Source of the DNA: Stomoxys calcitrans
Lineage: Eukaryota > Arthropoda > Insecta > Diptera > Muscidae
DNA: 64,000 bases
Assembly (NCBI RefSeq): GCF_963082655.1
Contig: NC_081554.1
Coordinates: 129,333,962 to 129,397,961, forward strand
Direction: 5' to 3'
Shown here: in pieces, positions 32,711 to 44,114 of the stretch
How positions within the stretch are numbered: the stretch's first letter is position 1
Layout of the letters: the number at the start of each line of letters is the position of its first letter
Made by a program: the position numbers and the translations under genes
The notes under the pieces: model-generated
Told to the model about the DNA's origin: nothing
Seen by the model: only the letters and a program-made list of their open reading frames with translations
Database searches by the model: none

Positions 32711-33807
32711 AGAGTTCTGCATGTCGTGTGATACAAATAAAACTAGCATATGAAAATCATTTTTCAAAATAGCACACACTTAAACAGGGAAATGCTGCAT
32801 AACTGGTTCCTACCTATGCTTACGACGCATGTGTGCTGTGTATTGTTTACAACAACGACGACCCCTTTTACTGTCATAAAAAGCATGTGCGCTGTCTGAG
32901 ATCAAACAGCGTGAGCAGAGTGGGTTTGTGTGACCGAAATATTTGCTTCCTCATTTTCTTTCCAAAAATCTTCTCATTCATTTTATTTCTTCTAATAAAC
33001 CCATCATAAATTAAGCAGCAGTTTCTTTCAGGCTCTGAAATTGCAGAACTACCGCTGTAATGGCAAAGCTACTGCTGTATAACAGCAAAATTACATACAA
33101 ACAATTAGCAGATAGTGTTTGCTATTTTCAGCAGACTTTTCTATGAGTGCAAGTTCTTCTGACAAAAGCAGAAAGAAATCAACAGTTTTTGTTGTTAGTC
33201 TAATGAAAGCAAGCACAAATTAAATTGTTTCTACAACTTTATGATTTAACTAACTTTCTCACAATTTATACGCATAAAAAGTCAGCTTTTTCTGGTATAT
33301 CTAGGCTATGTTATACGAAATAAAATACAGGTGTGATAGCAAAAGCGATGATAAATTGACAATTTATCAATCAATACAACTTTCAATAGATGCACAAAAA
33401 TCATGTGTAGTACGGAAGAAGTGTAATTTGTCACAGAAAGAATGTCTGTCATTACACAAAAATACATGCATTGGGAAAAGTACAGCTAATAGACAAGGTT
33501 GTCGAGCGTTGTTAATGTGGTAATTGCATCGTAGATGCGTTTTCGCTATTAATACGATTCAAATACAACATACCAACGCACGGCCCTTGAAGCCATCACA
33601 CCTAATATAGTTGAGAAGTCTTCTAACCAAAGACGAAACGCGTCCCGTAGTGGTTGGTTTGTGTTGCTATCTTTGGCTTTCCTTTTCCATTTGCATCTCC
33701 GATCTCGTCTCGAAAGAGAAACAAACAAGAATTTTGACAAACATTTTTAATTACATGTGTATAAAAAGTGTCATTTCAAAAGACAACCACATACCGTGTA
33801 AAAGCGC
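32711..33807. other. Low-repeat stretch; GCAG/CTGC-rich repeat remnant
   Basis: 33010-33200 is rich in GCAGT, GCTGT and CAGCAG words and resembles 63170-63340 in style, perhaps one decayed repeat family. Otherwise nothing recognised: frames of 60-76 codons show no domain. Confidence 0.4.
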
Positions 33808-33831
33808 CTTAAGCACGCTTTTACTTGTTTT
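33808..33831 (+). mobile_element. Isolated HINE-B 3' terminus
   Basis: CTTAAGCACGCTTTTACTTG TTTT, the last ~24 bp of family B after the hairpin, with no hairpin or body before it. The preceding GTGTAAAAGCGCCTTAAGC adds a small inverted match to it. Confidence 0.65.
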
Positions 33832-34438
33832 GTATGCTTAATTTTTAAGTCTCAAAAAATTAGGAACTACTTCAGCATTTGTCCTTTTCGAAATTCTGGG
33901 AAATAATATTAGACATTATTGGGATATTAATGCGATTTCGCTTTATTTGATCTTAAACAAGATTTATGCGGCAACAGCTAAATTGACTGCCAACATCGCC
34001 GCCAGCAATGCATAACTGCTTCCAAGGGCCCATTATTATTTAACCACACAATGGTGGAATGACTCAAAGCCAGAGTTTAAAGCTGAATGCGGCAACGTTT
34101 CAATTCACTTCAGTCGTCTTCTGGCTACTTTATTGTCATCTGTTTGAAATAAATTATAATAACGACATTTTAAAAAATATATATTTCTTTTTGTTAAGTA
34201 TTTGGCGTTTTAACCTTTTCACGTTAGAAAACAATCAATAAATCTTCATGCTGCTACAAGAAAATATTCAATACAGAGGGAATCATAACAAAACGAAACA
34301 AAATGAAAATATTAGTATTCTGTTGGCATTTTTTTTTTTTTTTTGCCTTTAAGATGTTAACAAAGCTACTGTTTTTATTAAGTTTCAGGAGAAGGATTTA
34401 TACATTTCTTGTGTAATAGGCATACACAAAGGAAGAAA
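33832..34438. other. Low-repeat island; possible conserved non-coding DNA
   Basis: 33960-34170 has a balanced composition unlike the repeats, with words such as GCGGCAACAGCTAAATTGAC, CATCGCCGCCAGCAATGC, CACAATGGTGGAATGACTC and TTTATTGTCATCTGTTTG. It lacks a coding frame of note. A poly(T) run of about 16 lies at 34330-34345. Candidate regulatory DNA only. Confidence 0.35.
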
Positions 34439-34812
34439 AAACAAATAAGGACGGGCTAAAGTCGGGCGAAGCCGACCCTTTGATACCCTACACCACATTG
34501 AATATCCAGACGACGTTAAGTCGTCGAATTTAAAATTTGTTTAGATTTGATTTTTTTGAGAAGATCGATTGATAAATTGGTTAGCAAAAGCCCTAAAAGT
34601 GAAAATCGGGGGATGCATATATATGGGAGCTGAACTTTGCACACAAATTAACATGGACAGACAGACAGACGGACATAACTAAATCAAATCAGAAAATGAT
34701 TCCGAGTCGACCAGTATACTTATAAATGTGTCTATCTCTCTTCCTTCTGGGTGTTACAAACAAATTCACTAAGTTATAATACCCTGTACCACAGTAGTTG
34801 TGAAGGGTATAC
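34439..34812 (-). mobile_element. HINE-C4, minimal complete family-C element
   Basis: Only ~374 bp but both ends present: ACAAATAAGGACGGGCTAAAG, hairpin GTCGGGCGAAGCCGAC, GATACCCTACACCAC; one partial unit; ACAGACAGACGGACATAAC; GTTACAAACAAATTC; tip TACCCTGTACCACAG and TGTGAAGGGTATAC. Useful for defining the family-C termini. Confidence 0.85.
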
Positions 34813-35037
34813 AAAATGTATTAAAATTTAATAGATTTTCAACTCTTAAGAAATGTTTTTGTACCACCATTTCCTTTGAAGTTACTTCCAATATTGATTT
34901 AAGGCCACACACAAAAAAAGTAAAAGTTTTGGGACATTTTTACAAACAAAATACTATAAATACGAAGTTTTTCTTTCATTGTAACTGCAAAACGTTTCGC
35001 TTCAACATATCAAAAGTTAGCCAAAAACGTAGCGTTG

Positions 35038-35985
35038 TTATACCCATCACCATAGGATGGGGGTATACTAATCTAGTCATTCCGTTTGTAACATTGAAAA
35101 TATTGAACTGCGACCCATAAAGTACTTATTTTCGATCGTCTGGCCACAGATACTTCTTGTTATCGTTGGTTGTTGGATGGGGATTGCAAAAGGGCCATAT
35201 CGGTTCCGATTCGGTTGTATCCCCCATATAAACCGATCCCATGATTTAATTTCATGAGCCCCTAGAAGCCTCATTTTTCATCCGATTCTGCTGAAATTTG
35301 GGACAAAGATTTATGTTATGACATCCAACATGCATGACAAGTATGATCGGAATCGGTCAATAAACATATATTGCTCCCATATTATAAAACCGATCCTCGG
35401 ATTTGATTTCTTGAGGTCGTATAAGCCTCAATTTTCATCCGATTTGGCTGAAACTTGGAACAAAAACTTGAGTTATGACTTCCAATATCCACGTCTAGTA
35501 TGATTCGAATCGGTCTATAAACAGATATAGCCCCCATATAAACTGAGCTCCGGAAAATTACTTGAGTTTTCACTTCCAACATGCATACCAGAACAGATAT
35601 AACCCCCTTATAAACCGATTCCCGGATTTGACTCCTTGTGCCCTTAGAAGCCTCAATTTTCATTCGATTTGGCTGAAATTTAGATCAGAGACTTAAATTA
35701 TGACTTCCAACATCAACGCCAAGTGTGATCCAAATTGGGCTATAAACAAATTTCGCCCCCCAAAAAAGACCGATCGTCGGATTTGACTTTTAAAGGCCTT
35801 AGAAGCCTCAATATTCATCCGATCTGGCTCAAATTTGGCACAAAGATCTAAGCAATGACTTCCAACACCCATGCCAAGCATGGTCCGAATCGGTCTATAA
35901 ATCCATCTAAAAACCCCCGGATTTGTCTTTTTAAGTCCTAAGAAGACTAAATTTTCATCCGAATTGGCTGAAAGAACGGACCAGC
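35038..35985 (+). mobile_element. HINE-D1, 3' end missing
   Basis: Forward: tip TTATACCCATCACCATAGG, TGCGACCCATAAAGTACTTA, then units with CCGATTTGGCTGAAA, ATGACTTCCAACATC and GAATCGGTCTATAAAC. The CCGT tract is absent: the head jumps from TCGATCGTCTGGCCAC to the array. One unit is cut short near 35550. It stops near 35985 without hairpin. Confidence 0.82.
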
Positions 35986-36167
35986 ATCTGAATACCAAAC
36001 GTACAATAATCACTTTTTTCTATTTTAATATTTAAATGGTTATTCTTGAGCTTCATCGATAGTTGTGTGTCATTCGTATTACCGGTAACAAAGATCGTAT
36101 TGTTATTGATAACTCGTTATATTTTAGCAGCAATTATATCTAAGTATATTGAGTTATCGTAGTATTA

Positions 36168-37608
36168 AACAGGTTCGGCCGGGCCGAACTTTGGATACCC
36201 ACCAACTCGGGTATATATGCAAACCACCTTTCATCAAAATCCGATGTAAATTGCATACCTTATGTCCAATAGCAGTTTTATCGAAATATGTTCCGATTTG
36301 GACCAAATAATAATCGGTACAAGTCGTTGTTCAATTGACTTGTACCGCAAAATGGGACAATAAACGCACCCATTATGGTCCCAAAACCCTAAACCGGAGG
36401 ATCGGCCTATATGGAAGCTGTATCCAAATCTGGACCGATCTGGGCCAAATGGTCGAAGGGCCTAACACAACTCACTGTCCCAAAATTCAGCAAAATCGGA
36501 TATTATATGTGGCTTTTATGGGCCAAAGACCCTAAATCGTAGAATCGGTCTATTGACGAAGGATGTCGAAGGGCCTAACACAACTCACTGTCCCAAATTT
36601 CGGCAAAATCGGATAATAAATGTGGCTTTTATGGGCCTAAGACCCTAAATCGGAGGATCGGTTTATATGACAGCTATATCCAAATCTGAACCGATTTGAG
36701 CCTAATTGACGGGGGATGTTGGGGGGCCTAACAAAAGTCACTGTCCCAAAATTCAGCAAAATCGGATAATATATGTGGCTTTATGGGCCTAAGACCCTAA
36801 ATCGAAGAATCGGTCTATTGACGAAGGATGTCGAAGGGCCTAACACAACTCACTGTCCCAAATTTCAGCAAAATCGGATAATAAATGTGGCTTTTATGGG
36901 CCTAAGACCCTAAATCGGAGGATCGGTCTATATGGCAGCTATATCCAAATCTGGACCGATTTGAGCCTAATTGACGGGGGATGTTGTGGGGCCTAACAAA
37001 AGTCACTGTCCCAAAATTCAGCAAAATCGGATAATATATGTGGCTTTATGGGCCTAAGACCCTAAATCGAAGAATCGGTCTATTGACGAAGGATGTCGAA
37101 GGGCCTAACACAACTCACTCTCCCAAATTTCACCAAAATCGGATAATAAATGTGGCTTTTATGGGCCTAAGACCCTAAATCGGAGGATCGGTTTATATGG
37201 CAGCTATATCCAAATCTGAACCGATCGGTGCCAAACTGACGAATAATGTCGAGGGGCCTCACGCAACCCACTGTCCCAAAATTCAGAAAAATTGGATAAT
37301 ATATGTGGCTTTTATGGGCCTAAGACCTTAAATCGGCGGATCGGTCTATATGGGGGCTATATCAATATATAGTGTGATATAGCTTATGGACAAAAAAAGA
37401 ATCTGTGCAAAGTTTCAGCTCAATATCTCTAATTTTGAAGATTGTGGCGTGATTTCAACAGACAGACGGACGGACATGTCTAGATCGTCTTAGATTTTTA
37501 CGCTGATCAAGAATATATATACTCTATAGGGTCGGAAATGGATATTTCGATGTGTTTAAACGGAATGACAAAATCAATATACCCCCATCCTTCGGTGGTG
37601 GGTATAAA
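36168..37608 (-). mobile_element. HINE-A9, with higher-order repeat array
   Basis: Family A in reverse, missing its last ~20 bp: it starts at the hairpin (GTTCGGCCGGGCCGAAC, 36173-36189). It then has ATACCCACCAACTCGGG, a complex array, GACAGACGGACGGACATG, head AAGAATATATATACTCTATAG and tip CCTTCGGTGGTGGGTATAAA. Confidence 0.9.
36546..37340. repeat. 265-bp higher-order repeat, about 2.5 copies
   Basis: The odd junction CGGTCTATTGACGAAGGATG, a unit that has lost its dyad box, occurs at 36546, 36811 and 37076, exactly 265 bp apart. Each period is one deleted unit (~115 bp) plus one full unit (~150 bp). Copies are nearly identical, including shared private changes (TGACGGGGGATGTTG, TAATATATGTGGCTTTATGG). 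Confidence 0.92.
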
Positions 37609-37619
37609 AATAATGATAA

Positions 37620-37905
37620 TGACTTGTGGTTCATTCGGCGCCTATATTCTCCATTAACGAAAACTGGTCTATATATTTTATGAAGGAACTTTCTCTCAAA
37701 CACTCCAAGTTCTGGCTCATCGGCGTTCACGAGTACCCACGCTTCGGAGTCAACAACAGCAGGTATAGTATCAGTGTCTTATATAGTGTGATTTTCGTCT
37801 GCCCGGAGGTGGCTTTACTCCTAAACTGCTTGCTCAATCCAAAGCAGCCTCTGCTAACCAATAAAATTCTTGTAGATCCAAATATTCTTCATTTTTCTTA
37901 TCCCC
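37620..37905 (-). pseudogene. LINE-E C-terminal fragment
   Basis: In reverse it reads SEAWVLVNADEPELGVFERK and FLHKIYRPVFVNGEYRRRMN, a block seen at the C-terminus of many insect endonuclease-RT LINEs after the RT domain (LLYGSE-W-L...FERKILRKI...NGEYR). Upstream codons (RLLWIEQAV, HLRADENHTI) are interrupted by stops. Probably the same lineage as 42060-43720. Inactive. Confidence 0.65.
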
Positions 37906-37955
37906 TAGGGGGATAAATTCTCTTCCGAAATTTTCAAGAGCTGCAATTACTATAT

Positions 37956-37986
37956 CCGGTGACCGACCCATAATTTCGGTCACCGG
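37956..37986. repeat. 11-bp perfect inverted repeat
   Basis: CCGGTGACCGA and TCGGTCACCGG around a 9-bp loop, in a short gap between LINE and Tc1 sequence. A strong small hairpin on both strands. No known role. Confidence 0.85.
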
Positions 37987-38058
37987 TCACTTTCTTTTGT
38001 AAGTAGTGTACCATGCCTATTCACAAGTCGTATAAACTTCTCCAACTGAATACACATA

Positions 38059-39525
38059 GCCCATAAAGTCTGCGTTCACCTGACAAACTTTTATGTTTGG
38101 TTAAAGAACACAAAATTAAATTATAAATCAAATCAACTCTTTTACTTATATTTTTTCTTCATATTCCTAACATTAAAAAACAAAAACAAAATTCTAAATT
38201 TGGTTAAGAACTTTCACTCTAGAGCGATTTAAATATGATAACAATTAAATATTAGCACCACAAAGTCTGCGTTCAGTAATTAAAAATAAACAAATAATTA
38301 AAAAACACAAAATAAAAACATAATAACGCATTCCTAATATTTGGTAGGATAGCCACGTTGTTTTTATACTGCACTTAATCTATTTGGCATGGAGTTTACC
38401 AACCTCTCTGTTTTCTCAGATGTTATTTTTGCCCATTCTGCCTGCATGACACTTCGTAACATCTCCTTGATGGTTATAACGTGCTGACGAATTTTTTTCT
38501 CCAATAGATCCCAAAGATGCTCAATGGGGTGTTTTAAGCTGTTTTGGAGTGTTATATAGAAGCCAAAGCCTAGCAACCTTCGATGTATGCTTGGATCGTT
38601 ATCTTGTCGGAACCAAAATGTCGTTGCTAACCCTAGTTTAGCACCACTTGGTTTCAAATTTTTTTTTCAAAATATTGAGATAACCCCATTTATCCATTTT
38701 GGATAGATTGACCCACTCCACTAGCAGCCATACACCCCCACACCATAACTCCACCACCACCGTGCTTCACCGTTCCAACTAAATTTTGTTTTTCCCGCTC
38801 ATTCCCGGACTTGTGCCACACTATTTGCCGACCTTTAATGCCAAAAATACAGAATTTGCTCTCTTCGGAGAAAATAATTTGTTTCCAGAATTCAGGAGGC
38901 TTATTGATGAAAGTATTACCGAATGCAATCCGCTTTTGTCTGTTTATGACTGAAATATACGGCTTTCTTCGAGCAACTCTTCCATGAAATCCAGCTCTTT
39001 GTAATATTTTTTTGGCAGTTTCGGCACAGAGGCTTTTTTTAAACATTGTTTTAATATTTTCAACAATTTTGGTTGATTGCCATATTAATCACTTTGCGCT
39101 CTTCTCTAAAGGATAATTTTTTTGGACGCCCAGGCCGAGGCTTTAAAGTTAAAATGCCGGTTTCTTTGTAATTATTAACTACGCGCTGGACAGAAGAATA
39201 CGTTCTTCCAACTGTTCCACCAATATTTTGAAAGCTTTGTCCTTCTTTCCATAATTTAATAATTTTATTTCTTTCAGATATGCATATTTCCTTTCCTTTA
39301 GTTTCCATGTTTCCAAATTTATTAATTTTTTAAAAAAACACGTGTAACTATCACTTGTTATGATAATGAACTGAAACTGATCAAAAATAAGAACAAGCAT
39401 CATAAAAAGTAACGGTACTTTCGAAGAAAAGAAAGTGAACGCAGACTTTTTGGTTGGTTGGTTGTTTTATGTTGTTTTTGAATCATTAAAAAAGAAATTG
39501 TCACATGAACGCAGACTTTAGGGAC
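38059..39525 (-). mobile_element. Tc1-like transposon with IR/DR-type ends
   Basis: 1467 bp, flanked by TA (38057-38058, 39526-39527). Outer ends share AAAGTCTGCGTTCA and TGACAA: GCCCATAAAGTCTGCGTTCA at the left, GAACGCAGACTTTAGGGAC at the right. The same motif recurs inside each end (38261-38275 and 39435-39449), giving two direct repeats per side, the arrangement known from Minos-, S- and Paris-like elements. It encodes one transposase in reverse, now broken. Confidence 0.88.
38364..39308 (-). pseudogene. Tc1-like transposase, frameshifted
   Basis: Starts at the ATG ending at 39308. The N-terminus has a paired-type helix-turn-helix (IIKLWKEGQSFQNIGGTVGR, VQRVVNNYKETG) and the GRPR-like hinge PRPGRPKKL. 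The second piece (38690-39046) carries RKPYISVINRQKRIAFG and IIFSEESKFCIFG, where the first catalytic Asp of F-S-D-E-S is Glu. The third (38364-38657) has WFRQDNDPS (second Asp) and HPIEHLWDLLEKKI (final Glu) but only ~26 residues apart instead of 34. At least two frame breaks. Inactive on three counts. Confidence 0.85.
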
Positions 39526-39683
39526 TACTAGCTGACCCGGGCCCGCTCCGCTCCGCGTTCTTTTACTTTATATGGAACAAAAGTTTCCTTGGAATATTTA
39601 TTTTCGACAATTAAAGATCTTTTATTGAAATACCATGTTACGAAAATAGTATATCGCTTGAGTAACAGTTTAACAATATAAGT
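39480..39683. repeat. Duplicated segment, copy 1 (Tc1 end plus flank)
   Basis: About 204 bp from AATCATTAAAAAAGAAATTG through the Tc1 right end, CTAGCTGACCCGGGCCCGC (start of an E-type repeat) and CTTGAGTAACAGTTTAACAA to AAGTGCCTT. It is repeated at 40989-41200. Confidence 0.9.
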
Positions 39684-39904
39684 GCCTTTATCTGAATCCC
39701 ATATGATCTTTATTGGTCTACGAATTTATGTTTGGATGTAAGGCGTACTCCATTCTTAAAATATTTCATTTCAGCCTGATAGTCTCATGATGTCTGATTT
39801 AGTGGTGTTTTCGGGGGAGAGGTGGTCGCCCAGATACTTGGCCCTGAAAAAATATCATCATTGTGCTCTTCTCTCAAATACAATTTATTTAAACCCTATG
39901 TAGC

Positions 39905-40988
39905 CATTGGTTTAAGAGGACCATATCGGTCCATGTTTTGATATAGCTGCCATATAAACCGATCTTGGGTCTTGACTTCTTCAGCCTCTAAAGTGCGCAA
40001 TTCTTATCCGATTAGAATGAATTTTGGCACGACGTGTTTTGTTATGATATCCAATAACTATGCCAAGTATGGTTCAAATCGGTCCATAACCTGATATAGC
40101 TGTCATATTAACCGATCTTGGGTCTTGACTTCTTGAGCCTCTAGAGTGCGCGATTCTTATCCGATTGGAATAAATTTTGGCACGACGTGTTTTGTTATGA
40201 TATCCAATAACTGTGCCAAGCATGGTTCAAATCGGTCCATAACCTGATATAGCTGTCATATTAACCGATCTTGGGTCTTGACTTCTTGAGCCTCTAGAGT
40301 GCGCGATTCTTATCCGATTTGAATGCATTTTTGCATGAAGTGTTTTGTTATGATATCCAACAACTGTGCCAAGTGTGGTTGAAATCGGTCCATAACCTGA
40401 CATAGCTGTCATTAAAACAGATATGGCGACTTGAATTCTAGAGCTTCTTGAGGTCGCAATTCCTATCCGATTTGGTTGAAATTTAGCATAACGTATTTTA
40501 TTCTTACTTTCAACAACTGTGTCAGATACTGTTCAAATCGGTTCATAACCTGATATTGCTGTCATATAAACCGATCTGGGATCTTGACATCTTGAGCCTC
40601 AAGAGGTCGCAATTATTATCCGATTTGCCTCAAATTTTGTACGACGGATCCTCTCATGACCATCAACATACGTGTTTATTATGGTCTGAATCGGTCTATA
40701 GCCCGATACAGCTCCCATATAAATTGATCTCTCTATTTTACTTCTTGAGCCCCCAAAGGGCGCAATTTTTATTCGAAATTGCTGACATTTTACATAGGTC
40801 TCCAACATATAATATAATTGTGGTGGAAAACGGACCATATCTTAATATCGCTCTAATAGCAGAGCAAATCTTTTATTATATCGTTTTTTGCCTAAGAAGA
40901 GATGCCGGGAAAAGAACTCGACAGATGCGATCCATTTTGGAGGGTATATAAGATTCGGCCCCGCCCAACTTAGCACCCTCTTACTTGT
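39905..40988 (+). mobile_element. HINE-B8, 5'-truncated
   Basis: Family-B array of about six units starting at ACCATATCGGTCCATG and ending ATCCATTTTGGAGGGTATAT, a damaged hairpin ATTCGGCCCCGCCCAACTTAG and CACCCTCTTACTTGTTT. Head and tip missing. Confidence 0.85.
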
Positions 40989-41200
40989 TTAATCATTAAA
41001 AAAAAAAATTGTCACATGAACGCAGACTTTACGGACTACTAGCTGACCCGGGCCCGCTCCGCTCCGCGTTCTTTTACTTTATATGGAACAAAAGTTTCCT
41101 TGGAATATTTATTTTCGACAATTAAAGATCTTTTAGTGAAATACCATGCTATGAAAATAGTATATCGCTTGAGTAACAGTTTAGCAATATAAGTGCCTTG
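40989..41200. repeat. Duplicated segment, copy 2
   Basis: Same content as 39480-39683 with few differences (extra A residues, ACGGACTACTAG for AGGGACTACTAG). It is bounded on both sides by family-B HINE sequence, so the duplication breakpoints fall in HINEs. Confidence 0.9.
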
Positions 41201-42052
41201 AGCTTCTAGAGGGCACAATTCTTATCCGTTTTGAATGAATTTTTGCAAGAAGTATTTTGTTATGATACCCAACAACTGTGCCAAGTATGGTTCAAATTGG
41301 TTCATAACCTGATACAGCTGTCATATAAACTGATTTGGGCACTTGACTTCTTGAGCCTCTAGAGGGCACAATTCTTATCCGATTTGAATGAATTTTTGCA
41401 CGAAGTATTTCGTTGTGATATCCAACAACTGTGCCAAGTGTGGTTGAAATCGGTCCATAACCTGATATAGCTGTCATGTAAACAGATCTGGGGATTTGAC
41501 TTCTTGAGCTTCTAGAGGGCGCAATTCCTATCCGATTTGGCTGAAATTTTGCATGACGTATTTTATTTTTACTTTCAACAACTGTGTCAAATAAGGTTCA
41601 AATCGGTCTATAACCTTATATAGCTGCCATATAAACCGATCTGGGATCTTGACTTCTTGACCACTAGAGGTCGCAATTATTATCCGATATGCCTGAAATT
41701 TTGTACGATGGATCCTCTCATGACCATCAACAAACGTGTTTATTATGGTCTGAATCGGTCTATAGCCCGATACAGATCCCATATAAATAGTTCTCTCTAT
41801 TTTACTTCGTGAGCCCCAATGGGCGCAATTCTTATACAAATTGGCTGAAATTTTACACAGGTCTCCAACATATAATTTAATTGTGGTCCGAACCGGACCA
41901 TATCTTGATATCGTTTTAATAGCAGAGCAACTCTTTTCTTATATCCTTTTTTGCCTAAGAAGAGATGCCGGGAAAAGAAGTCGACAAATGCGATCCATGG
42001 TGGAGGGTATATAAGATTCGGCCCGGCCGAACTTAGCACGCTTTTACTCGTT
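41201..42052 (+). mobile_element. HINE-B9, 5'-truncated
   Basis: Five family-B units beginning GAGCTTCTAGAGGGCACAA directly after the duplicated segment; intact 3' end ATTCGGCCCGGCCGAACTTAG and CACGCTTTTACTCGTT. Confidence 0.87.
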
Positions 42053-42059
42053 ATATATA

Positions 42060-43720
42060 AGATGTGTATGAAAGAGGTTACACGATAGGCTGTATCCCTG
42101 TCTGAAACCTCGTTTGGTATTGAACGGTTCCGAGAGGCTCTTTCCTACTAAGTAGAGTGTATCAGCAAGCGTCATCCTCCACAGTCGTATCAGTTTTGCA
42201 AAGATACCAAACTCTGACATGGCTAGAAATACCTTTGAACGTTTAGAGCTGTCAAAGGCGGATTTTTAGTCAACGAAAAGATGATAGGTGTTGATTTGTT
42301 CTTCTCGGGTCTTTTCCAGGATTTGCCGCAGTGGAAATATCTGGTTTATGGTTGATTAATACGGTCTAAAGCGGCATTGGTGAGACCCAGTTATTTCGTT
42401 GACTTTAGATGTTAATCGTTCACACTGTATGCCTGATAGTATCATGTATGCAATGAGGAGGAGAATTATTACTCCGTAGTTGGCACATGCTATCTTGTAT
42501 ACGGGATATATTGTAGTATGCTGAGTTTCCAATCATTAAGTATGCGTTCTTCTAGCCATATCGCACAGAAGAGTTCACTCATTCGAGTTATCAGCGTGTC
42601 GCCTCCGGTCTTCAACAGATCAGCCGGAAACCCAACGGCTCATGTTGCGTTACTGTTTTTCAACCGGGTTACTGTTACGTGGACCTCGTTCTTACTGGGT
42701 GCTACACACTCTATTCCATCATCAGGGATTGGTTTTGTGTTATACTTATGTGCACCATCAGCTGACAAAAATTTTCTTTCCATATCCTCAGCACACTATC
42801 TGCACCAGTTACCAGATTTTCTTCTTTGTATTTGCAGGATAATGTGCCTATACCAATGCCATCGGTTTAATATTAAATTATTTGTTAGAATTTTCGGACT
42901 TCATTCTGGCGCCTGAACATCTCTATTAGCTCACACTCACGTTTTTCTATTTCCTTTTTCTTTCTATTTCTTTCTTCTCTCTCTTCATTTCTCACGATAC
43001 CTCTCCTTCGACTTTCACGTTGCTACTGGCTGTAAAATTGCCCTCTATGCCTCATTCTTGGCTTCAGTAGGACTTTGACACTCCTGGTCGTATCGTGGGT
43101 TCCTTGGGAAGCTTTTGATACTCAACGACTGTTTCCATGGAGTGGGCATAGGTTTGCTTATGCACTGATATACTATCGAGACAGGGAGTGCTGTCGTCAA
43201 ACTATTGGCTCAGACGCGTGGATTATGCCATTGCCACCTGTTGTGTACGTTTCTCGCCACATTAAGACGGTTGCGAACTTTTACTTCAACAAGGTAATGA
43301 TGATCAGAATCGATGTTCGCCCCACGGGTCGATCGATGCATCTATAATAACATGATATAATTGAATTCTGATGTTTTGACCGGGTGGCAGCCATGTGACC
43401 GTGCGAATCCTTCGATGTTGAAACCTGGTGTTGCTTACTACCATGTTCTTTGCTGCGGCGAAGTTTACTAGCTTCAATCCATTATCGGAAGTTTCTTCGT
43501 GTAGGTTAAATTTTCCGACGGTTGAACCAAAGACAAATTCCTTCCCAATTTTCACATGAAAAACTCCCAGAACGATTTCAATATGATAGACCGGACAGCG
43601 GCCACATTCTCTTTCTAGGCGTCTGTAAAAAATATACCCGGTTTGCTCGTCCTTCCGTAGGCGCAAATAAGGCTGATGTTGAAGAATGTGGCCTAGCCTC
43701 TCCTACACCAGCGAAAACAT
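42060..43720 (-). mobile_element. LINE-E, endonuclease-RT retrotransposon (dead)
   Basis: In reverse: endonuclease (43304-43666 and on to ~43270), a diverged linker (~42700-43250) and RT fragments (42060-42500). The RT part reads, with frameshifts, pieces such as MSEFGIFAKLIRLWRMTLAD (near 42190) and FRQGYSLS (near 42090), the R-Q-G-D-S-L-S block of non-LTR RTs with D changed to Y. The endonuclease resembles the RTE/BovB-like type often annotated as craniofacial development protein 2. Clade uncertain. Confidence 0.7.
43304..43666 (-). pseudogene. LINE-E endonuclease domain fragment
   Basis: Contains FHVKIGKEFVFGSTVGKFN (the D-F-N-A-K-I-G block, with DFNA eroded), LHEETSDNGLKLVNFAAAKN, MVVSNTRFQHRRIRTVTWL and HVIIDASIDPWGEHRF. 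Just past the frame break, near 43270, ANIDSDHHYLVEVKV gives the S-D-H-x-L-V motif that ends the active site. Catalytic residues are partly lost. Confidence 0.8.
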
Positions 43721-43834
43721 GGAGCTAATGGGTTTCAGTCTCCAAGCCACAAATCAAAATGCATGTCTTGTTTTATGGCGGCTGTAACATAGGGCGTCAC
43801 ATTTCGGTTTCGTTGAGGAGCCTTTCCCGAGCTG

Positions 43835-44114
43835 GAGGCCACCATAGCGCAGAGGTTAGCATGTCCCTCTATGATGCTGAATGCCTGGGTTCGAATCCTG
43901 GCGAGACAATCAGAAAACATTTTCAGCGGCGGTTTTTCTCTCCTAATGCTGGCAAGATTTGTAAGGTACTATGCCATGTAAAACTTCTCTCCAAAGTGGT
44001 TTCGCACAGCGGCACGCCGTTCGGACTCGGCTGTAAAAAGGAGGCCCCTTATCTTTGAGCTTAAAACTTGTATCGGACTGCACTCATTGATATGTGAGAA
44101 GTTTGCTCTTCCTG
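43835..44114 (+). mobile_element. tRNA-derived SINE, copy 2
   Basis: GAGGCCACCATAGCGCAGAG, B box GGGTTCGAATCCTGG, then the shared body CATGCCATGTAAAACTTCTC, CACGCCGTTCGGACTCGG and GCACTCATTGATATGTGAG, shortened at the 3' end. The B box here is closer to the tRNA consensus than in the copy at 24368. Confidence 0.9.

Noticed and set aside
33308..33523. 71-codon Cys/Lys-rich frame that could be a small secreted peptide
   Set aside because: No signal peptide after its start, no regular cysteine spacing, and next to decayed repeat sequence.
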